64,000 bases of DNA from DASVCN01 sp040905665 (GTDB taxonomy: Bacteria > Deinococcota > Deinococci > Deinococcales > Trueperaceae), in assembly GCA_040905665.1 (NCBI GenBank), contig JBBDRD010000026.1, positions 51,726-115,725 of the forward strand, in the 5' to 3' direction. This document shows positions 24,526 through 33,206 of this stretch, piece after piece. The position numbers were made by a program, and so were the translations under genes. Position 1 is the first letter of the stretch. Each line of letters begins with the position of its first letter. The notes under the pieces were generated by a model, which was not told the DNA's origin, did no database searches, and saw only the letters and a list, made by a program, of their open reading frames with translations.

Positions 24526-25752
24526 TCAGGTTCTGAAGATCACGTTTTCCCGAGCAAAACTGCGAAGGGCGAACGCCAGCAGTAGGACGATCGCGATGAC
24601 AAGCGACGACCAGGTGAGTGCGAGCGCTGCGCCGTCCACCGCCCCCTTGACGGTGTCGTCCATCAGCAGCAGAACGTTCACTACCGGCACCAGGTAGATT
24701 CCCAGGCCCAGGTCGAGCAGGTCCTTGAATTGCAGTGCCAACACCGGGATTATCAGGAGGAAGCTGAGGGGCGCCACGTAGCTTTGGGCTTCCTTGAACG
24801 AGCGAGCGAACATCGTGACGCCCAGGAGCAGCGCCGCCAGGGTAGCCGCGAGAAGCAGTGTGCTGGTAAGGAGGAGGATCACCGATGTGAGCGTCACCTG
24901 CAGAGAACCGCCCATCATGGCAACAACCTCGCCGCCCTCGCCGCCCAATCGTGAGCTCACTAAGCTGCCCAGCAGGGCGCCCCCGGCGACGTAGCCGATG
25001 ATCGCCATTACCGCGGCACTCAAGCCGAATAGCATGGTTGCCAGGAACTTGCCCATAACGACCTCGGAACGCCGTACGGGCGCGACCAGGAGCGACTCGA
25101 GCGTTCCCCGCTCCTTCTCGCCGGCGGTGGCGTCGATCGCCGTCATCTGCCCCCCGACCAGGGTCCAGACGGCTATGAAGAACGGGATGATCCAGGAGAG
25201 CTGACCACTGCTCCGCTCGGCGGTAGAGGAAGCGTCGACGGCGCGAAGGGTTACCGGCTCGAGGACCGATGGGTCGAGCCCGGCGGCGCCCAGCCGTTCA
25301 GCGACCAAGTCTTGGCGATATGCGTCCACCGCTCCCCGCACCTTCGAGGCCGCCACCTCCGCCGCCAGGTTTCCCTGCTTGCTGAACAGGACCAGATCCA
25401 CCTGCTCGCCGGCCCCCACACTGTTAGCCATGTCGCCGGGGACCCTGAGGCCCACGCTTGCCGACTCGCTCCTCACCACCTCCTCGGGCTCGTCGCTGGC
25501 GAACGGCGCGATGTTGGCTGCCTCGAATAGCTCGGCCAGCTCGGGCGGCAATTCGGAGAGGTTCTGTACGGCAACCGGTGTCTCGGAGGCCTGTTCACGG
25601 TTGAACAGTCCTCCCAAGGCCAATGGGAGGCCGAGCATTATCAGCGGCAGCAGCAGCAGCGGTAGCAGAAGGTTCGAGACGATCGCGCGCCTGTCGCGAA
25701 GTGTGGATAGGATCTCCTTGCCGGCGACCTGGGAGATAATCCGCCACCTCAC
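24526..25752 (-). CDS. ABC-2 type permease, NatB-like sodium/solute exporter
   Basis: The 408-residue membrane protein has one N-terminal segment, a large extracytoplasmic domain of about 130 residues and five or six C-terminal segments, the NatB/ABC-2 plan. The D-A-T-A-G-E-K-E-R-G-T-L-E-S-L-L-V-A-P-V coupling helix motif is characteristic. GTG 25752 overlaps the ATPase stop in GTGA; the frame upstream of it is a shadow. With the NatA-like ATPase it would export Na+ or a small molecule. Confidence 0.87.
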   Translation of the reverse strand: MRWRIISQVAGKEILSTLRDRRAIVSNLLLPLLLLPLIMLGLPLALGGLFNREQASETPVAVQNLSELPPELAELFEAANIAPFASDEPEEVVRSESASVGLRVPGDMANSVGAGEQVDLVLFSKQGNLAAEVAASKVRGAVDAYRQDLVAERLGAAGLDPSVLEPVTLRAVDASSTAERSSGQLSWIIPFFIAVWTLVGGQMTAIDATAGEKERGTLESLLVAPVRRSEVVMGKFLATMLFGLSAAVMAIIGYVAGGALLGSLVSSRLGGEGGEVVAMMGGSLQVTLTSVILLLTSTLLLAATLAALLLGVTMFARSFKEAQSYVAPLSFLLIIPVLALQFKDLLDLGLGIYLVPVVNVLLLMDDTVKGAVDGAALALTWSSLVIAIVLLLAFALRSFARENVIFRT

Positions 25753-26492
25753 GCCGCCTCCTCCTGAACCAGGCCGGATTTCCTGACGGTCGCGAAAAAG
25801 GCCTCCTCGAGGCTCGCTTTGCCGGTTGAGCTCAGCAGCCCGGCAAGCGTGTCCCGGACGACCAGCTCGCCGCGAAAGATAATGGCGAGCCGGTCGCAAA
25901 GCTGCTCCACCTCGCTCATCACGTGGGTGGAGTAGACGACGACCTTGCCATCGCGGGCGAAGCGGCGCACCAGATCGAGCACCGCCCTGCGCGCCATGAC
26001 GTCGAGGCCACTGGTGGCTTCGTCGAAGAAGATCACCGGCGGATCGTGCAGTACGGCCCTGGCGATCACGATCTTCTGCTTCATGCCTGTCGAGAAGCCG
26101 CCGGCTTGACGGGTGAGCGCGTTCCCCAGCTCGAGCACCTCGGCAAGCTCATCGATGCGCGCATTTATGGGACCGTTGCTCATGCCGTAGAGGCGGCCGA
26201 AGTAGTTGAGGATCTCCCTGCCGGTGAGCCGGTCGTAGAGCCCCATTCCGCCGTTCACGACGCCAATCGACCGGCGCACCGCCTCTGCCTGGCTCTTCAC
26301 TTCGTATCCCGCGACGGAAGCCGTGCCGGAATCGGCCCGTAGCAGTGTCGCGAGGATGCGCAGAGTCGTCGTCTTACCGGCTCCGTTCGGACCCAAGAGC
26401 CCGAATATCTCACCGGCCGCCACCGAAAAGCTGATTCCCGAGATGGCGCGCACTGATCCGAACGATTTGGTCAGGTTGGCGACTTCGATCAA
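25749..26492 (-). CDS. ABC transporter ATPase, NatA-like
   Basis: The 247-residue ATPase has Walker A G-P-N-G-A-G-K-T-T, a signature F-S-T-G-M-K-Q-K, Walker B V-I-F-F-D-E-A-T-S-G-L-D and the switch in Y-S-T-H. The F-S-T-G-M-K-Q-K-I-V-I-A-R-A motif is usual for NatA-type exporters. The start is TTG 26492, with GGAGG 9 nt upstream; a TAGACT -10 box further up (minus strand) predicts a leader of about 30 nt. The frame is open to 27110, but that part is antisense to the FMN-dehydrogenase-like gene and is not coding. Confidence 0.9.
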   Translation of the reverse strand: MIEVANLTKSFGSVRAISGISFSVAAGEIFGLLGPNGAGKTTTLRILATLLRADSGTASVAGYEVKSQAEAVRRSIGVVNGGMGLYDRLTGREILNYFGRLYGMSNGPINARIDELAEVLELGNALTRQAGGFSTGMKQKIVIARAVLHDPPVIFFDEATSGLDVMARRAVLDLVRRFARDGKVVVYSTHVMSEVEQLCDRLAIIFRGELVVRDTLAGLLSSTGKASLEEAFFATVRKSGLVQEEAA

Positions 26493-26622
26493 GGAAACGA
26501 TCCTCCAACGCAGCTGCTCTCGAAGGAGTCTAACCCGGGGTGTCGAGTGGGTAGCTGCCAGTCGGAATGCCGACACCATCGGGTGCCAAGGCGCAACAAC
26601 TGCTGCTGGTATCATTCGAACA

Positions 26623-27399
26623 ATGACCGAGCGTGAGTTTGCTGCCCTCGACGAGTACGCCCTGGTAGCCAAAGTGCTCCACGAGGTAGACGACGTCGAC
26701 AGTCGCACACAACTTTTGGGCAGCGACCTCAGCAGTCCGATCCTGCCGCTGGCGGCCAACGGTGCCCAGCCATCTGCCCAGCTTGCATTGGCCGTTGCCC
26801 GACAGGTGTTGGAGAAGCCCGACGAACGCCGTCGCGAAGCCACCATCCCCTTGCTCGAGAACGACAAGATGGGTGAACTGATGCCGCGAGTAAAACTGCT
26901 CTCGGGCATGGGTTTCCCCGCCCTGGCGCTCGATATGCGGCAGCTCGCGCACACCGCTCCGCACGGCTCGCAAGCGTGGCGGCCTCGAACCCGTGAGGAT
27001 CTCGCGGAGCTGCGTGCCGCCGCCGGTTGCCCTCTGTGGGTGTTCGGACTGAACAGCGCCGCCGACGCCGAGATAGTCGTCGAAGCTGGCCTGGAGGGTG
27101 TGGTGGTCAACCCGACCCTCGGAACGTTCGTAGGTGGCCCGGCCGCTATCGAAGTGCTGCCCGAGATTCTCGATGCGGTCGCGGGAATGACCGGTGTCTA
27201 CGTTGGCGGTCCCGTTCGTACCGGCATAGACGTCTTCCGTTACTTGGCCGTGGGCGCCGAAGCGGTAATCGTGGAAAGCGATAGATCGATTGCCAACCTC
27301 GAGGCCGAACTGCACTACGCAATGCGCCTCACGGGGTGCGCGACGCTAGCCGATATCGGGTACGAATCGATCTACGCACCGTTATTCAGAGAGGTGTAG
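26623..27399 (+). CDS. FMN-dependent alpha-hydroxyacid dehydrogenase-like TIM-barrel protein lacking the catalytic His
   Basis: The 258-residue protein aligns with the lactate oxidase/glycolate oxidase family: D-V-D-S-R-T-Q-L-L-G near the start, G-G-P-A-A-I-E-V-L-P-E-I-L-D-A-V and the FMN phosphate loop V-G-G-P-V-R-T-G-I-D-V-F-R-Y-L-A-V-G-A. It is about 100 residues shorter than the family norm, and the S-N-H-G-G-R-Q-L-D segment that carries the catalytic His reads V-N-P-T-L-G-T-F-V instead. It may bind FMN but is unlikely to oxidise hydroxyacids by the usual mechanism. ATG 26623 follows a TATCAT box by 7 nt and is probably leaderless. Confidence 0.72.
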   Translation: MTEREFAALDEYALVAKVLHEVDDVDSRTQLLGSDLSSPILPLAANGAQPSAQLALAVARQVLEKPDERRREATIPLLENDKMGELMPRVKLLSGMGFPALALDMRQLAHTAPHGSQAWRPRTREDLAELRAAAGCPLWVFGLNSAADAEIVVEAGLEGVVVNPTLGTFVGGPAAIEVLPEILDAVAGMTGVYVGGPVRTGIDVFRYLAVGAEAVIVESDRSIANLEAELHYAMRLTGCATLADIGYESIYAPLFREV

Positions 27400-27567
27400 T
27401 ACAGCCGGTGACCCAATTGCGTGCCCGGCTGCCGTTTCGCTTGAAAACGTAGCGGGGCACGGCAGTTTCGCTCGACCTGTAGATCCCTCCTTCCATTTGC
27501 TCGAGGCGTGTGCCCGTCACGGGATCCTCTCGCCGATCGAAATAGAATGCACGAAGGGAGGGCTTGG

Positions 27568-28035
27568 TTGAGCAATCAGGGGGTACGCCGGTTCGTTTGG
27601 ACTTGGCGCCGGACCGGCTTGTTAGTGGGTCTGCTGCTAGCCGCAGGTGTGGCGGTGTGGCTGATATTCTTACGGCCCTGGCCATTCGCCCCTTCGGCTG
27701 AATCGTTCGAGCACCGTCTTGAATCCGGCGTGGTCACCATGGTTGACTATCGCGAGCGAATCGAGGCCGGGCTACGCCTGCACTTTCTCGAGACGGCGCT
27801 CATCGACGGCCGCCGCTCAACCGAGTTGAGACCCGAATTCCGTGTCCTTGAGGAGCAGCTCGAATCGGTGAAGGCACGCCGATCGCCTGAAGCACGGTTA
27901 GCCATAGAGGCGGACCTAACCGCCTTGCTTCCCGATCTGACCCGGGATCGGAGTGCTGCTCGTGAGCGGCTCGTTAGGTTGCAGGAAGAGCTTCGCCTGA
28001 GTGTGGGTCTCGGTCGTCAGGGAGACGAGTTGTGA
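27568..28035 (+). CDS. Single-pass membrane protein of unknown function
   Basis: A 155-residue protein with an arginine-rich start, one transmembrane helix (about residues 15-33, G-L-L-V-G-L-L-L-A-A-G-V-A-V-W-L-I-F-L) and a soluble, highly charged helical domain that is probably a coiled coil. TTG 27568 is chosen because GGGAGGG precedes it by 6 nt; the in-frame ATG at 27547 overlaps that site. The next gene starts on its stop codon (GTGA). I do not recognise the family; the context (secreted DUF4397 protein, AI-2E-type transporter) suggests an envelope role. Confidence 0.7.
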   Translation: MSNQGVRRFVWTWRRTGLLVGLLLAAGVAVWLIFLRPWPFAPSAESFEHRLESGVVTMVDYRERIEAGLRLHFLETALIDGRRSTELRPEFRVLEEQLESVKARRSPEARLAIEADLTALLPDLTRDRSAARERLVRLQEELRLSVGLGRQGDEL

Positions 28036-29078
28036 GTGTGCGACGAGCGCTCGAGAGACTATCCGTGAGGCTGCTCCTGCTCCTGACGCTCATTGCCGGA
28101 GCTGCTTTTGCACAACCGATGGCGGCAATACGTCTCACCCATCTCTCGCCCGACGCTCCACAGTTCGACCTGGTCATCGACCGTCAGCTCTTTATGCGTG
28201 ACATCAGTTACGGCCAGGTGACACCCTACAGCTCTTTGCCTGCCGGGCAGCACGAGATTAGCGTCTTTCCACACCGTCTGCCCGACACACCCGGGGACGA
28301 GGCCGACGAAGGGCCGCAGATGCTGGAGCCGATCACCATCCTGGTGAACCTCGAAGACGGGATGTACTACACGTTGGCGATATCCGGCTTCTACGAACGG
28401 ACCGCGCTGGCCGCCGACAGCGGCTCACTCGCGGTGGATGTAGAGCCCAGCGAGGCGAGCGTGGCCGTTACCGGGCCGAGAGGCTACTCCGAGAGCTTTC
28501 GGGGCGACCGGGCACTGAGTGAGCTTGAGCCTGGAACCTACACCATCCGCGCTGAGTACCAGGACCACCAACCGGCGACACTCGAGATCACCGTGCAGCC
28601 GAACGAAACTTCCGCCGTGAGTATTACCTTGCAGGAGGGCGAGGGTGGACCGACCCAAACGAGCCCGCGTCCCGGCACCGAAGGGACGGCACCGGCCTGG
28701 CGGCCCATTGAACTCCACGTCTTCCGTGACGAGTTGAGTATCGTGCCGCCGCCCGGAGGTTCTCGCATCCGGCTGGTTCACCTGGCGCCAGCGACCACCT
28801 CGGTAGATCTGTTGGCGATACCGGCCGACGGCGGCGGTGAACCGATCATCCTGGCGTCGGACCTGACGTTCCCCAACGGGACCGCCTACGCTCGCCTGCC
28901 GGGCCGACTCTTCACGTTGCAGGTTCGGCTGGCCGGCACCGACGCCATCCTGACGCAGGTTCGGGACGTCACCATCCGGGCAGGCGGAGTCTACACCCTC
29001 TTCCTTGTGCGCGAGCCGGCGGACAACTACCTTCGCCTCATCCCGGCAGTCGACATGCTGCTTTCCGTGAGGCGGTAA
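28032..29078 (+). CDS. Secreted DUF4397/PEGA-domain protein
   Basis: A 348-residue exported protein. The signal peptide covers about residues 1-27 (L-L-L-L-L-T-L-I-A-G-A-A-F-A-Q). Two DUF4397 repeats follow, each opening with I-R-L-T/V-H-L-S/A-P, at about 33-130 and 250-345. A PEGA-like beta-domain lies between them (G-S-L-A-V-D-V-E-P-S-E-A-S-V). DUF4397 and PEGA domains are found in cell-surface proteins; no enzymatic role is known. GTG 28032 overlaps the preceding stop. The AI-2E-family gene follows after 4 nt. Confidence 0.85.
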   Translation: MSVRRALERLSVRLLLLLTLIAGAAFAQPMAAIRLTHLSPDAPQFDLVIDRQLFMRDISYGQVTPYSSLPAGQHEISVFPHRLPDTPGDEADEGPQMLEPITILVNLEDGMYYTLAISGFYERTALAADSGSLAVDVEPSEASVAVTGPRGYSESFRGDRALSELEPGTYTIRAEYQDHQPATLEITVQPNETSAVSITLQEGEGGPTQTSPRPGTEGTAPAWRPIELHVFRDELSIVPPPGGSRIRLVHLAPATTSVDLLAIPADGGGEPIILASDLTFPNGTAYARLPGRLFTLQVRLAGTDAILTQVRDVTIRAGGVYTLFLVREPADNYLRLIPAVDMLLSVRR

Positions 29079-29082
29079 GGGC

Positions 29083-30174
29083 GTGTTGGACGCCGTAAAG
29101 CAGGTATGGCGCAACCCATACGTTCGGGTCGCGGTCGGCCTGCTGATCATCTACTTGCTCTACAGTTTCCTCTACTGGTCGAAGGCGGTATGGGGAAGCG
29201 TAATGGGCGCCTATCTCATCGCCTTCATCCTCCATCCGCTGGTGGCTTGGGCCGAGCGCCGCGCCAACCGCACGAGCGGCGTGCTGTTGGTAGCCTTCCT
29301 GCTGCTGGGTCTGCTGGCCGGCCTATGGTTCCTGGGCATCCAGGTTGCTGCTCAACTCTCGCTGTTCGCCGAGGAGCTGCCGCAGCTGGCCGAAGTGCTC
29401 GAGGAGTTGCCCTTCATTACCGCTCGTGCTATAGATCCCGGTTTTGGCACCACATTCCAGCAGGTTTTCCAGAATCTGAACGCTGCGTCGCGTCAGCTGA
29501 TCGACGAGGTACTCCCCTCCATCTCGGCCTTCCGCGGTGGTCTGGTCGAGAGCCTCACCGTCGTCACCAGCGGCGGTTTGCAAGTGGTGATCGTCGCCGT
29601 ACTGTCCATCTACCTGCTCTATAACTTTCCGCGCTACAACCGGACCCTGTTGCAGGCGTTCCCTCAGCGCTATCGGGTGGCAGCACTCGAGGTCAACGAT
29701 AAAGTCAGTTACGCGATAGGGGGTTACATCCGCGGACAGTTGATAATCGCTGCAGGGGTTGGACTACTGGTGGGTATCGGCCTTGCTTTTCTTCAGATTC
29801 CGCTTGCCGCCGGCTTGGGAGTGCTAGCCGGTGTGGGAAACCTGATCCCGTTCGTTGGGCCGATACTCGCCTCGGTGCCCACCTTCCTCTTCGCGCTCAC
29901 CGAAAGCTGGGTTCACGCCTTGGCGGCCCTGGGGGTCCTGCTTCTCGTGAATATCATCGATGGCAACCTGCTTACCCCGCTCATCTACGCCCGGATCATC
30001 GCCCTCGATCCGGTGACGGTACTGCTCGCCATCTTGTTCGGCTCCGTGCTCTTTGGCCTCTGGGGTGCAGTGGCGGCGGTCCCAGTGGCCGTGCTGCTCA
30101 CGCTCGTCTACCGCGATTACTACCTGACGAGTGCCTGGTACCTGGAGGGTCGTACCGAAAAGGGTGAACCATAA
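29083..30174 (+). CDS. AI-2E family (PerM/YhhT-like) membrane transporter
   Basis: A 363-residue protein with about seven or eight hydrophobic segments and a central amphipathic region (E-E-L-P-Q-L-A-E-V-L-E-E-L-P). The family patterns Y-L-I-A-F-I-L-H-P-L-V, Y-I-R-G-Q-L-I-I-A, and V-G-N-L-I-P-F-V-G-P-I-L-A-S-V-P are present. Members act as small-molecule or Na+/H+ exporters; AI-2 export is only one assigned role. GTG 29083 is used, 4 nt after the upstream stop, so three envelope genes (27568-30174) form one operon. Confidence 0.88.
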   Translation: MLDAVKQVWRNPYVRVAVGLLIIYLLYSFLYWSKAVWGSVMGAYLIAFILHPLVAWAERRANRTSGVLLVAFLLLGLLAGLWFLGIQVAAQLSLFAEELPQLAEVLEELPFITARAIDPGFGTTFQQVFQNLNAASRQLIDEVLPSISAFRGGLVESLTVVTSGGLQVVIVAVLSIYLLYNFPRYNRTLLQAFPQRYRVAALEVNDKVSYAIGGYIRGQLIIAAGVGLLVGIGLAFLQIPLAAGLGVLAGVGNLIPFVGPILASVPTFLFALTESWVHALAALGVLLLVNIIDGNLLTPLIYARIIALDPVTVLLAILFGSVLFGLWGAVAAVPVAVLLTLVYRDYYLTSAWYLEGRTEKGEP

Positions 30175-30190
30175 GGCAGAACAGTCCGCC

Positions 30191-30196
30191 TACAAT
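30191..30196 (+). promoter_or_regulatory. TANNNT -10 box for the leaderless ruvA leader frame
   Basis: TACAAT ends exactly 6 nt before ATG 30203. The same hexamer with the same spacing serves the uvrC leader frame and hicB. Confidence 0.55.
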
Positions 30197-30202
30197 GGGC
30201 GC

Positions 30203-30256
30203 ATGCAACCGAAATCCCGCAATGTTCCTCGCCGAGACGGCTCCCTCCGAAGTTGA
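30203..30256 (+). CDS. 17-codon leaderless leader peptide overlapping ruvA
   Basis: The frame encodes MQPKSRNVPRRDGSLRS, basic like the uvrC leader. Its stop TGA (30254-30256) overlaps the ruvA start TTG (30253-30255). No Shine-Dalgarno sequence precedes ruvA (the upstream bases are pyrimidine-rich), so ruvA translation would depend on ribosomes finishing this frame. Translation is inferred from the promoter spacing and the overlap. Confidence 0.5.
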   Translation: MQPKSRNVPRRDGSLRS

Positions 30257-30846
30257 TCGCCTTCGTCGATGGCCTAATTGCCGAGGTACGCGAGGGCAGT
30301 GTCGTCGTACAGGCCGGACCCATGGGTCTCGAGCTCTTCGCACCCAAACCCACACTGGTCAACCTCTCGAAAGGGGATGCGGTGCGGCTCCACACCCACC
30401 TAGTGGTCAAGGAAGACCTACTCGCCCTCTACGGTTTCCACGACCGTGACCTCTTGGACCTGTTCCGTCACCTCATCGCCGTGGGTGGCATCGGACCCAA
30501 GCTGGCCGTGGCCATACTTTCGGCGATGCCCTCGACGATAATCGCCGGAGCCATTCGCGGCGGAGATGCGGGTTTGCTGGCCAGCGCTCCCGGAGTGGGG
30601 AAGAGGACAGCCGAACGGATAATCCTCGAGTTGAGCAACAAGCTGCCCGAATCGCTTACGGTCGCTGCCGGTGGCTCCAGGCCACAGTCGGTACTATCGG
30701 GATCGGCTGAGGATGCCGTGCAGGCGCTCCTGGCGCTGGGCTACCGTGAGGGTCAGGTGAAGCAGACGGTTGCCGAGCTAGCGCTCGCCGATTCCGAGGA
30801 GAGCGCAGAGGCGCTCATTCGCAAGGCGCTGGGTAGGCTGCGCTGA
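30253..30846 (+). CDS. ruvA: Holliday junction helicase subunit RuvA
   Basis: RuvA binds four-way junctions and loads the RuvB motor for branch migration. The 197-residue protein has the OB-fold domain I (residues 1-62), two helix-hairpin-helix motifs in domain II (V-G-G-I-G-P-K-L-A and A-P-G-V-G-K-R-T-A-E-R-I) and the C-terminal RuvB-binding domain III (A-L-L-A-L-G-Y-R-E). No other in-frame start exists upstream, so the start is the weak TTG 30253, which overlaps the stop of a 17-codon leaderless frame. ruvB and ruvC are not adjacent. Confidence 0.94.
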   Translation: MIAFVDGLIAEVREGSVVVQAGPMGLELFAPKPTLVNLSKGDAVRLHTHLVVKEDLLALYGFHDRDLLDLFRHLIAVGGIGPKLAVAILSAMPSTIIAGAIRGGDAGLLASAPGVGKRTAERIILELSNKLPESLTVAAGGSRPQSVLSGSAEDAVQALLALGYREGQVKQTVAELALADSEESAEALIRKALGRLR

Positions 30847-30931
30847 TAATTCGTATGACCGCAACGCTGTCTTCGCTTTGTGCGAGGTCACTGAGGATGC
30901 GCTCGCGCCGATCTTGCATGGCGGTGCAACG

Positions 30932-32059
30932 TCAGGCAGGGATCGGTCGCTCCTTTAGCGCAGCCGCGGGCGGAGTTACCTCGAGGCCAAAGGCGTCCGC
31001 CACCGCGCTGTGCGTAAGCAGCCCACGGTGGACGTTCAAGCCACGTAAGAGCGCCGGATCCTCGAGCATCGCCCGCGCTCCTCTTCCGGCCAGACGCAGT
31101 GCGTAGGGAAGAGTCTGGTTCGAGAGTGCTCTGGTGCTGGTGTTGGGGACCGCTCCCGGCATATTGGAAACACCGTAATGAACCACCCCGTCGATGGTGA
31201 AGGTGGGCTGGTCATGGGTTGTGGGCCTTATAGTTTCGATGCACCCGCCCTGATCGACTGCCACGTCGACTATCACGCTTCCCGGTTTCATTTCGGCAAG
31301 GCTCTCTCGCCGCACGAGACGCGGAGCGCGTGCCCCGGGGATGAGGACCGCTCCGATGAGCAAGTCGGCACGCCGACTCATGTCGGCGACGTTCGCGACG
31401 TTGCTCGCCAGGGTCTGGAGCCGCCCACCGAACACGTCGTCCAGGTACTGGAGGCGGGCGTGGTTCACGTCGAGAATCGTCACTCGAGCGCCAAGGCCAA
31501 GCGCCATCTTGGCGGCGTTGGTGCCGACCACTCCGCCGCCGAGGATCACCACTTCGCCGGCTGAAACGCCCGGAACCCCGCCCAGGAGCAGACCGCGACC
31601 ACCCAGGAAACGGCTCAGGTAGTGGGCCCCGACCTGCGTTGCCATCCGTCCCGCCACCTCACTCATGGGGGTGAGCAGCGGCAGGCTCCCGTTGTCCAGT
31701 TGGACGGTCTCGTATGCCACGGCAGTGGTTCCTGCTTTCAACAGAGCATCGGTGAGCTCCTGCCCGGCCGCCAAGTGGAGGTAGGTGAAAAGCATCATGT
31801 CCTCACGGAGGTAGGGAAATTCGGCCGGCATCGGTTCCTTGACCTTGAGCACCAAAGGCTGCGCCCAGGCTTCGGCGCGGCTGTCGACTATCAACGCGCC
31901 TTGGCCCTGGTAGTCCTCGTCGCTAAAGCTGCTCCCACTCCCGGCCCCGCTCTCGACGAAAACTCGGTGCCCTGCCTCGGTCAATGCCCTCACGGCGCCT
32001 GGAGTGACCGCTACACGGTACTCGTGGGTCTTGGTTTCCTTGGGAATACCGATATCCAT
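30932..32059 (-). CDS. ald: Alanine dehydrogenase
   Basis: The 375-residue enzyme interconverts L-alanine and pyruvate plus ammonia with NAD(H). Motifs seen are the start M-D-I-G-I-P-K-E-T-K, the substrate Lys in V-L-K-V-K-E-P, the catalytic His in T-Y-L-H-L-A-A, the Rossmann glycine motif I-L-G-G-G-V-V-G-T-N-A-A, and S-N-M-P-G-A-V-P-N-T-S-T-R-A-L. ATG 32059 has AGAGGGAAC upstream. A TAGACT -10 box about 75 nt upstream predicts a leader containing a small hairpin (GGCACC and GGTGCC arms). The 85 bp between this gene and ruvA (convergent) hold nothing recognised. Confidence 0.94.
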   Translation of the reverse strand: MDIGIPKETKTHEYRVAVTPGAVRALTEAGHRVFVESGAGSGSSFSDEDYQGQGALIVDSRAEAWAQPLVLKVKEPMPAEFPYLREDMMLFTYLHLAAGQELTDALLKAGTTAVAYETVQLDNGSLPLLTPMSEVAGRMATQVGAHYLSRFLGGRGLLLGGVPGVSAGEVVILGGGVVGTNAAKMALGLGARVTILDVNHARLQYLDDVFGGRLQTLASNVANVADMSRRADLLIGAVLIPGARAPRLVRRESLAEMKPGSVIVDVAVDQGGCIETIRPTTHDQPTFTIDGVVHYGVSNMPGAVPNTSTRALSNQTLPYALRLAGRGARAMLEDPALLRGLNVHRGLLTHSAVADAFGLEVTPPAAALKERPIPA

Positions 32060-32190
32060 CCGTTCCCTCTTTCGCTCGGGCGCAAATGCCAGCTGGCACC
32101 CGAGGGTGCCCGCCGTGTAGCCCTCAATGCGTTTCCTCAGTCTAGATGAGTCGCGACAGCGAGATAGTGAAAGTGTTTCGGCCGGCCGTC

Positions 32191-33144
32191 TCAACCCTTG
32201 CTCCATACGCGGAGGAGTTTCATCCGCCCCTCCTCGTCCTCGGCTACTGCGACCAAATCACCTTGCTGGTCGAGGAACGTCGTGCGCTCCGCCAGTGGCA
32301 AAGGAAGCCTCTGGCCCTTGCGGATCCTTTCGGCGTCGATCGGGTTCAATTCGACCCGAGGGTACGGGAGCACCTGCGCTGCCGAGAGCGATGCGGACTG
32401 AGGCAGTTGGGACAGTGTTACCGCCTGAGTGAGGTCGAGCGTGCCTGCCCCCGTTCTCACCAAGCCACTAAGGAATGCGCCGCAGCCAAGCGCCTCGCCC
32501 AGATCCCGAGCAAAGGAGCGTATGTAGGTTCCCGCCTCCACTTCCATACGCAACAATGCACTTGGGTAGTTGCCCAGAGGATCCGGCAAGGGAACATCGC
32601 GACCACTTTCAGAACGGCTGTCAGATGGCTCCCAGACCCCTGCTGTCTGCTCGATACGGCTAGGTAGAGCGTCGCGCTGCGGTGCGAACGCCAGCAGGGT
32701 CGCTTCGAAGTACCCGGCCGGTCGCGGCGGCAAGTCTAGTCGCTCCCCTTTACGGGCAGCCTCGTAGCCCTTCACCCCGGCTCGTTTGATCGCGGAGTAT
32801 TGTGGTGGAACCTGCTCGTGCAGCGCCAGGAAAGCCGGTAGCGCCGCTTCAATCAGCCCCGCACTCAACTGCGCGTCACGGTCGCCTTCGATGATCGGGC
32901 CCTCGGCATCGAGGGTGACGGTAGTGGCACCAAATGAAACCCAGGCCAGGTAGCGCTTTCGGGACCCGGTAAGGAATGGCGATAGTTTGGTGTCATCGCC
33001 TACCAGCAGGGCGAGTACCCCGCTAGCGAGCGGATCGAGGGTGCCGCCGTGGCCCACCTTGCGGGTGCGCAGCAGTCGCCGCGCCTCCGCCACGACGTCG
33101 TGAGAGGTGGCATTGAGTGGCTTGTCGACGATGAATACCGGCAT
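32191..33144 (-). CDS. truB: tRNA pseudouridine-55 synthase
   Basis: TruB makes pseudouridine 55 in the T-loop of tRNAs. The 317-residue protein has the catalytic Asp in G-G-T-L-D-P-L-A-S-G, K-R-Y-L-A-W-V, P-P-Q-Y-S-A-I-K, G-T-Y-I-R-S-F-A-R-D-L-G and a C-terminal PUA-like domain. An insertion of about 30 residues between the Y-S-A-I-K and G-T-Y-I-R blocks is rich in Ser, Glu and Pro. ATG 33144 follows a TAGAAT box by 8 nt with GGGGAG in between; the open frame further upstream is not coding. It is divergent from the large peptidase gene. Confidence 0.93.
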   Translation of the reverse strand: MPVFIVDKPLNATSHDVVAEARRLLRTRKVGHGGTLDPLASGVLALLVGDDTKLSPFLTGSRKRYLAWVSFGATTVTLDAEGPIIEGDRDAQLSAGLIEAALPAFLALHEQVPPQYSAIKRAGVKGYEAARKGERLDLPPRPAGYFEATLLAFAPQRDALPSRIEQTAGVWEPSDSRSESGRDVPLPDPLGNYPSALLRMEVEAGTYIRSFARDLGEALGCGAFLSGLVRTGAGTLDLTQAVTLSQLPQSASLSAAQVLPYPRVELNPIDAERIRKGQRLPLPLAERTTFLDQQGDLVAVAEDEEGRMKLLRVWSKG

Positions 33145-33152
33145 CGCTCCCC

Positions 33153-33158
33153 ATTCTA
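33153..33158 (-). promoter_or_regulatory. -10 box of truB
   Basis: On the minus strand TAGAAT lies 8 nt before ATG 33144. It faces away from the identical box at 33196-33201 that serves the divergent peptidase gene. Confidence 0.45.
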
Positions 33159-33195
33159 TCGGCGCAGCCATTCTTGCCGGGGCCGGTCCCACGCG

Positions 33196-33201
33196 TAGAA
33201 T
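33196..33201 (+). promoter_or_regulatory. -10 box of the large peptidase-like gene
   Basis: TAGAAT ends 5 nt before GTG 33207, a leaderless arrangement. Confidence 0.45.
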
Positions 33202-33206
33202 CGGGC

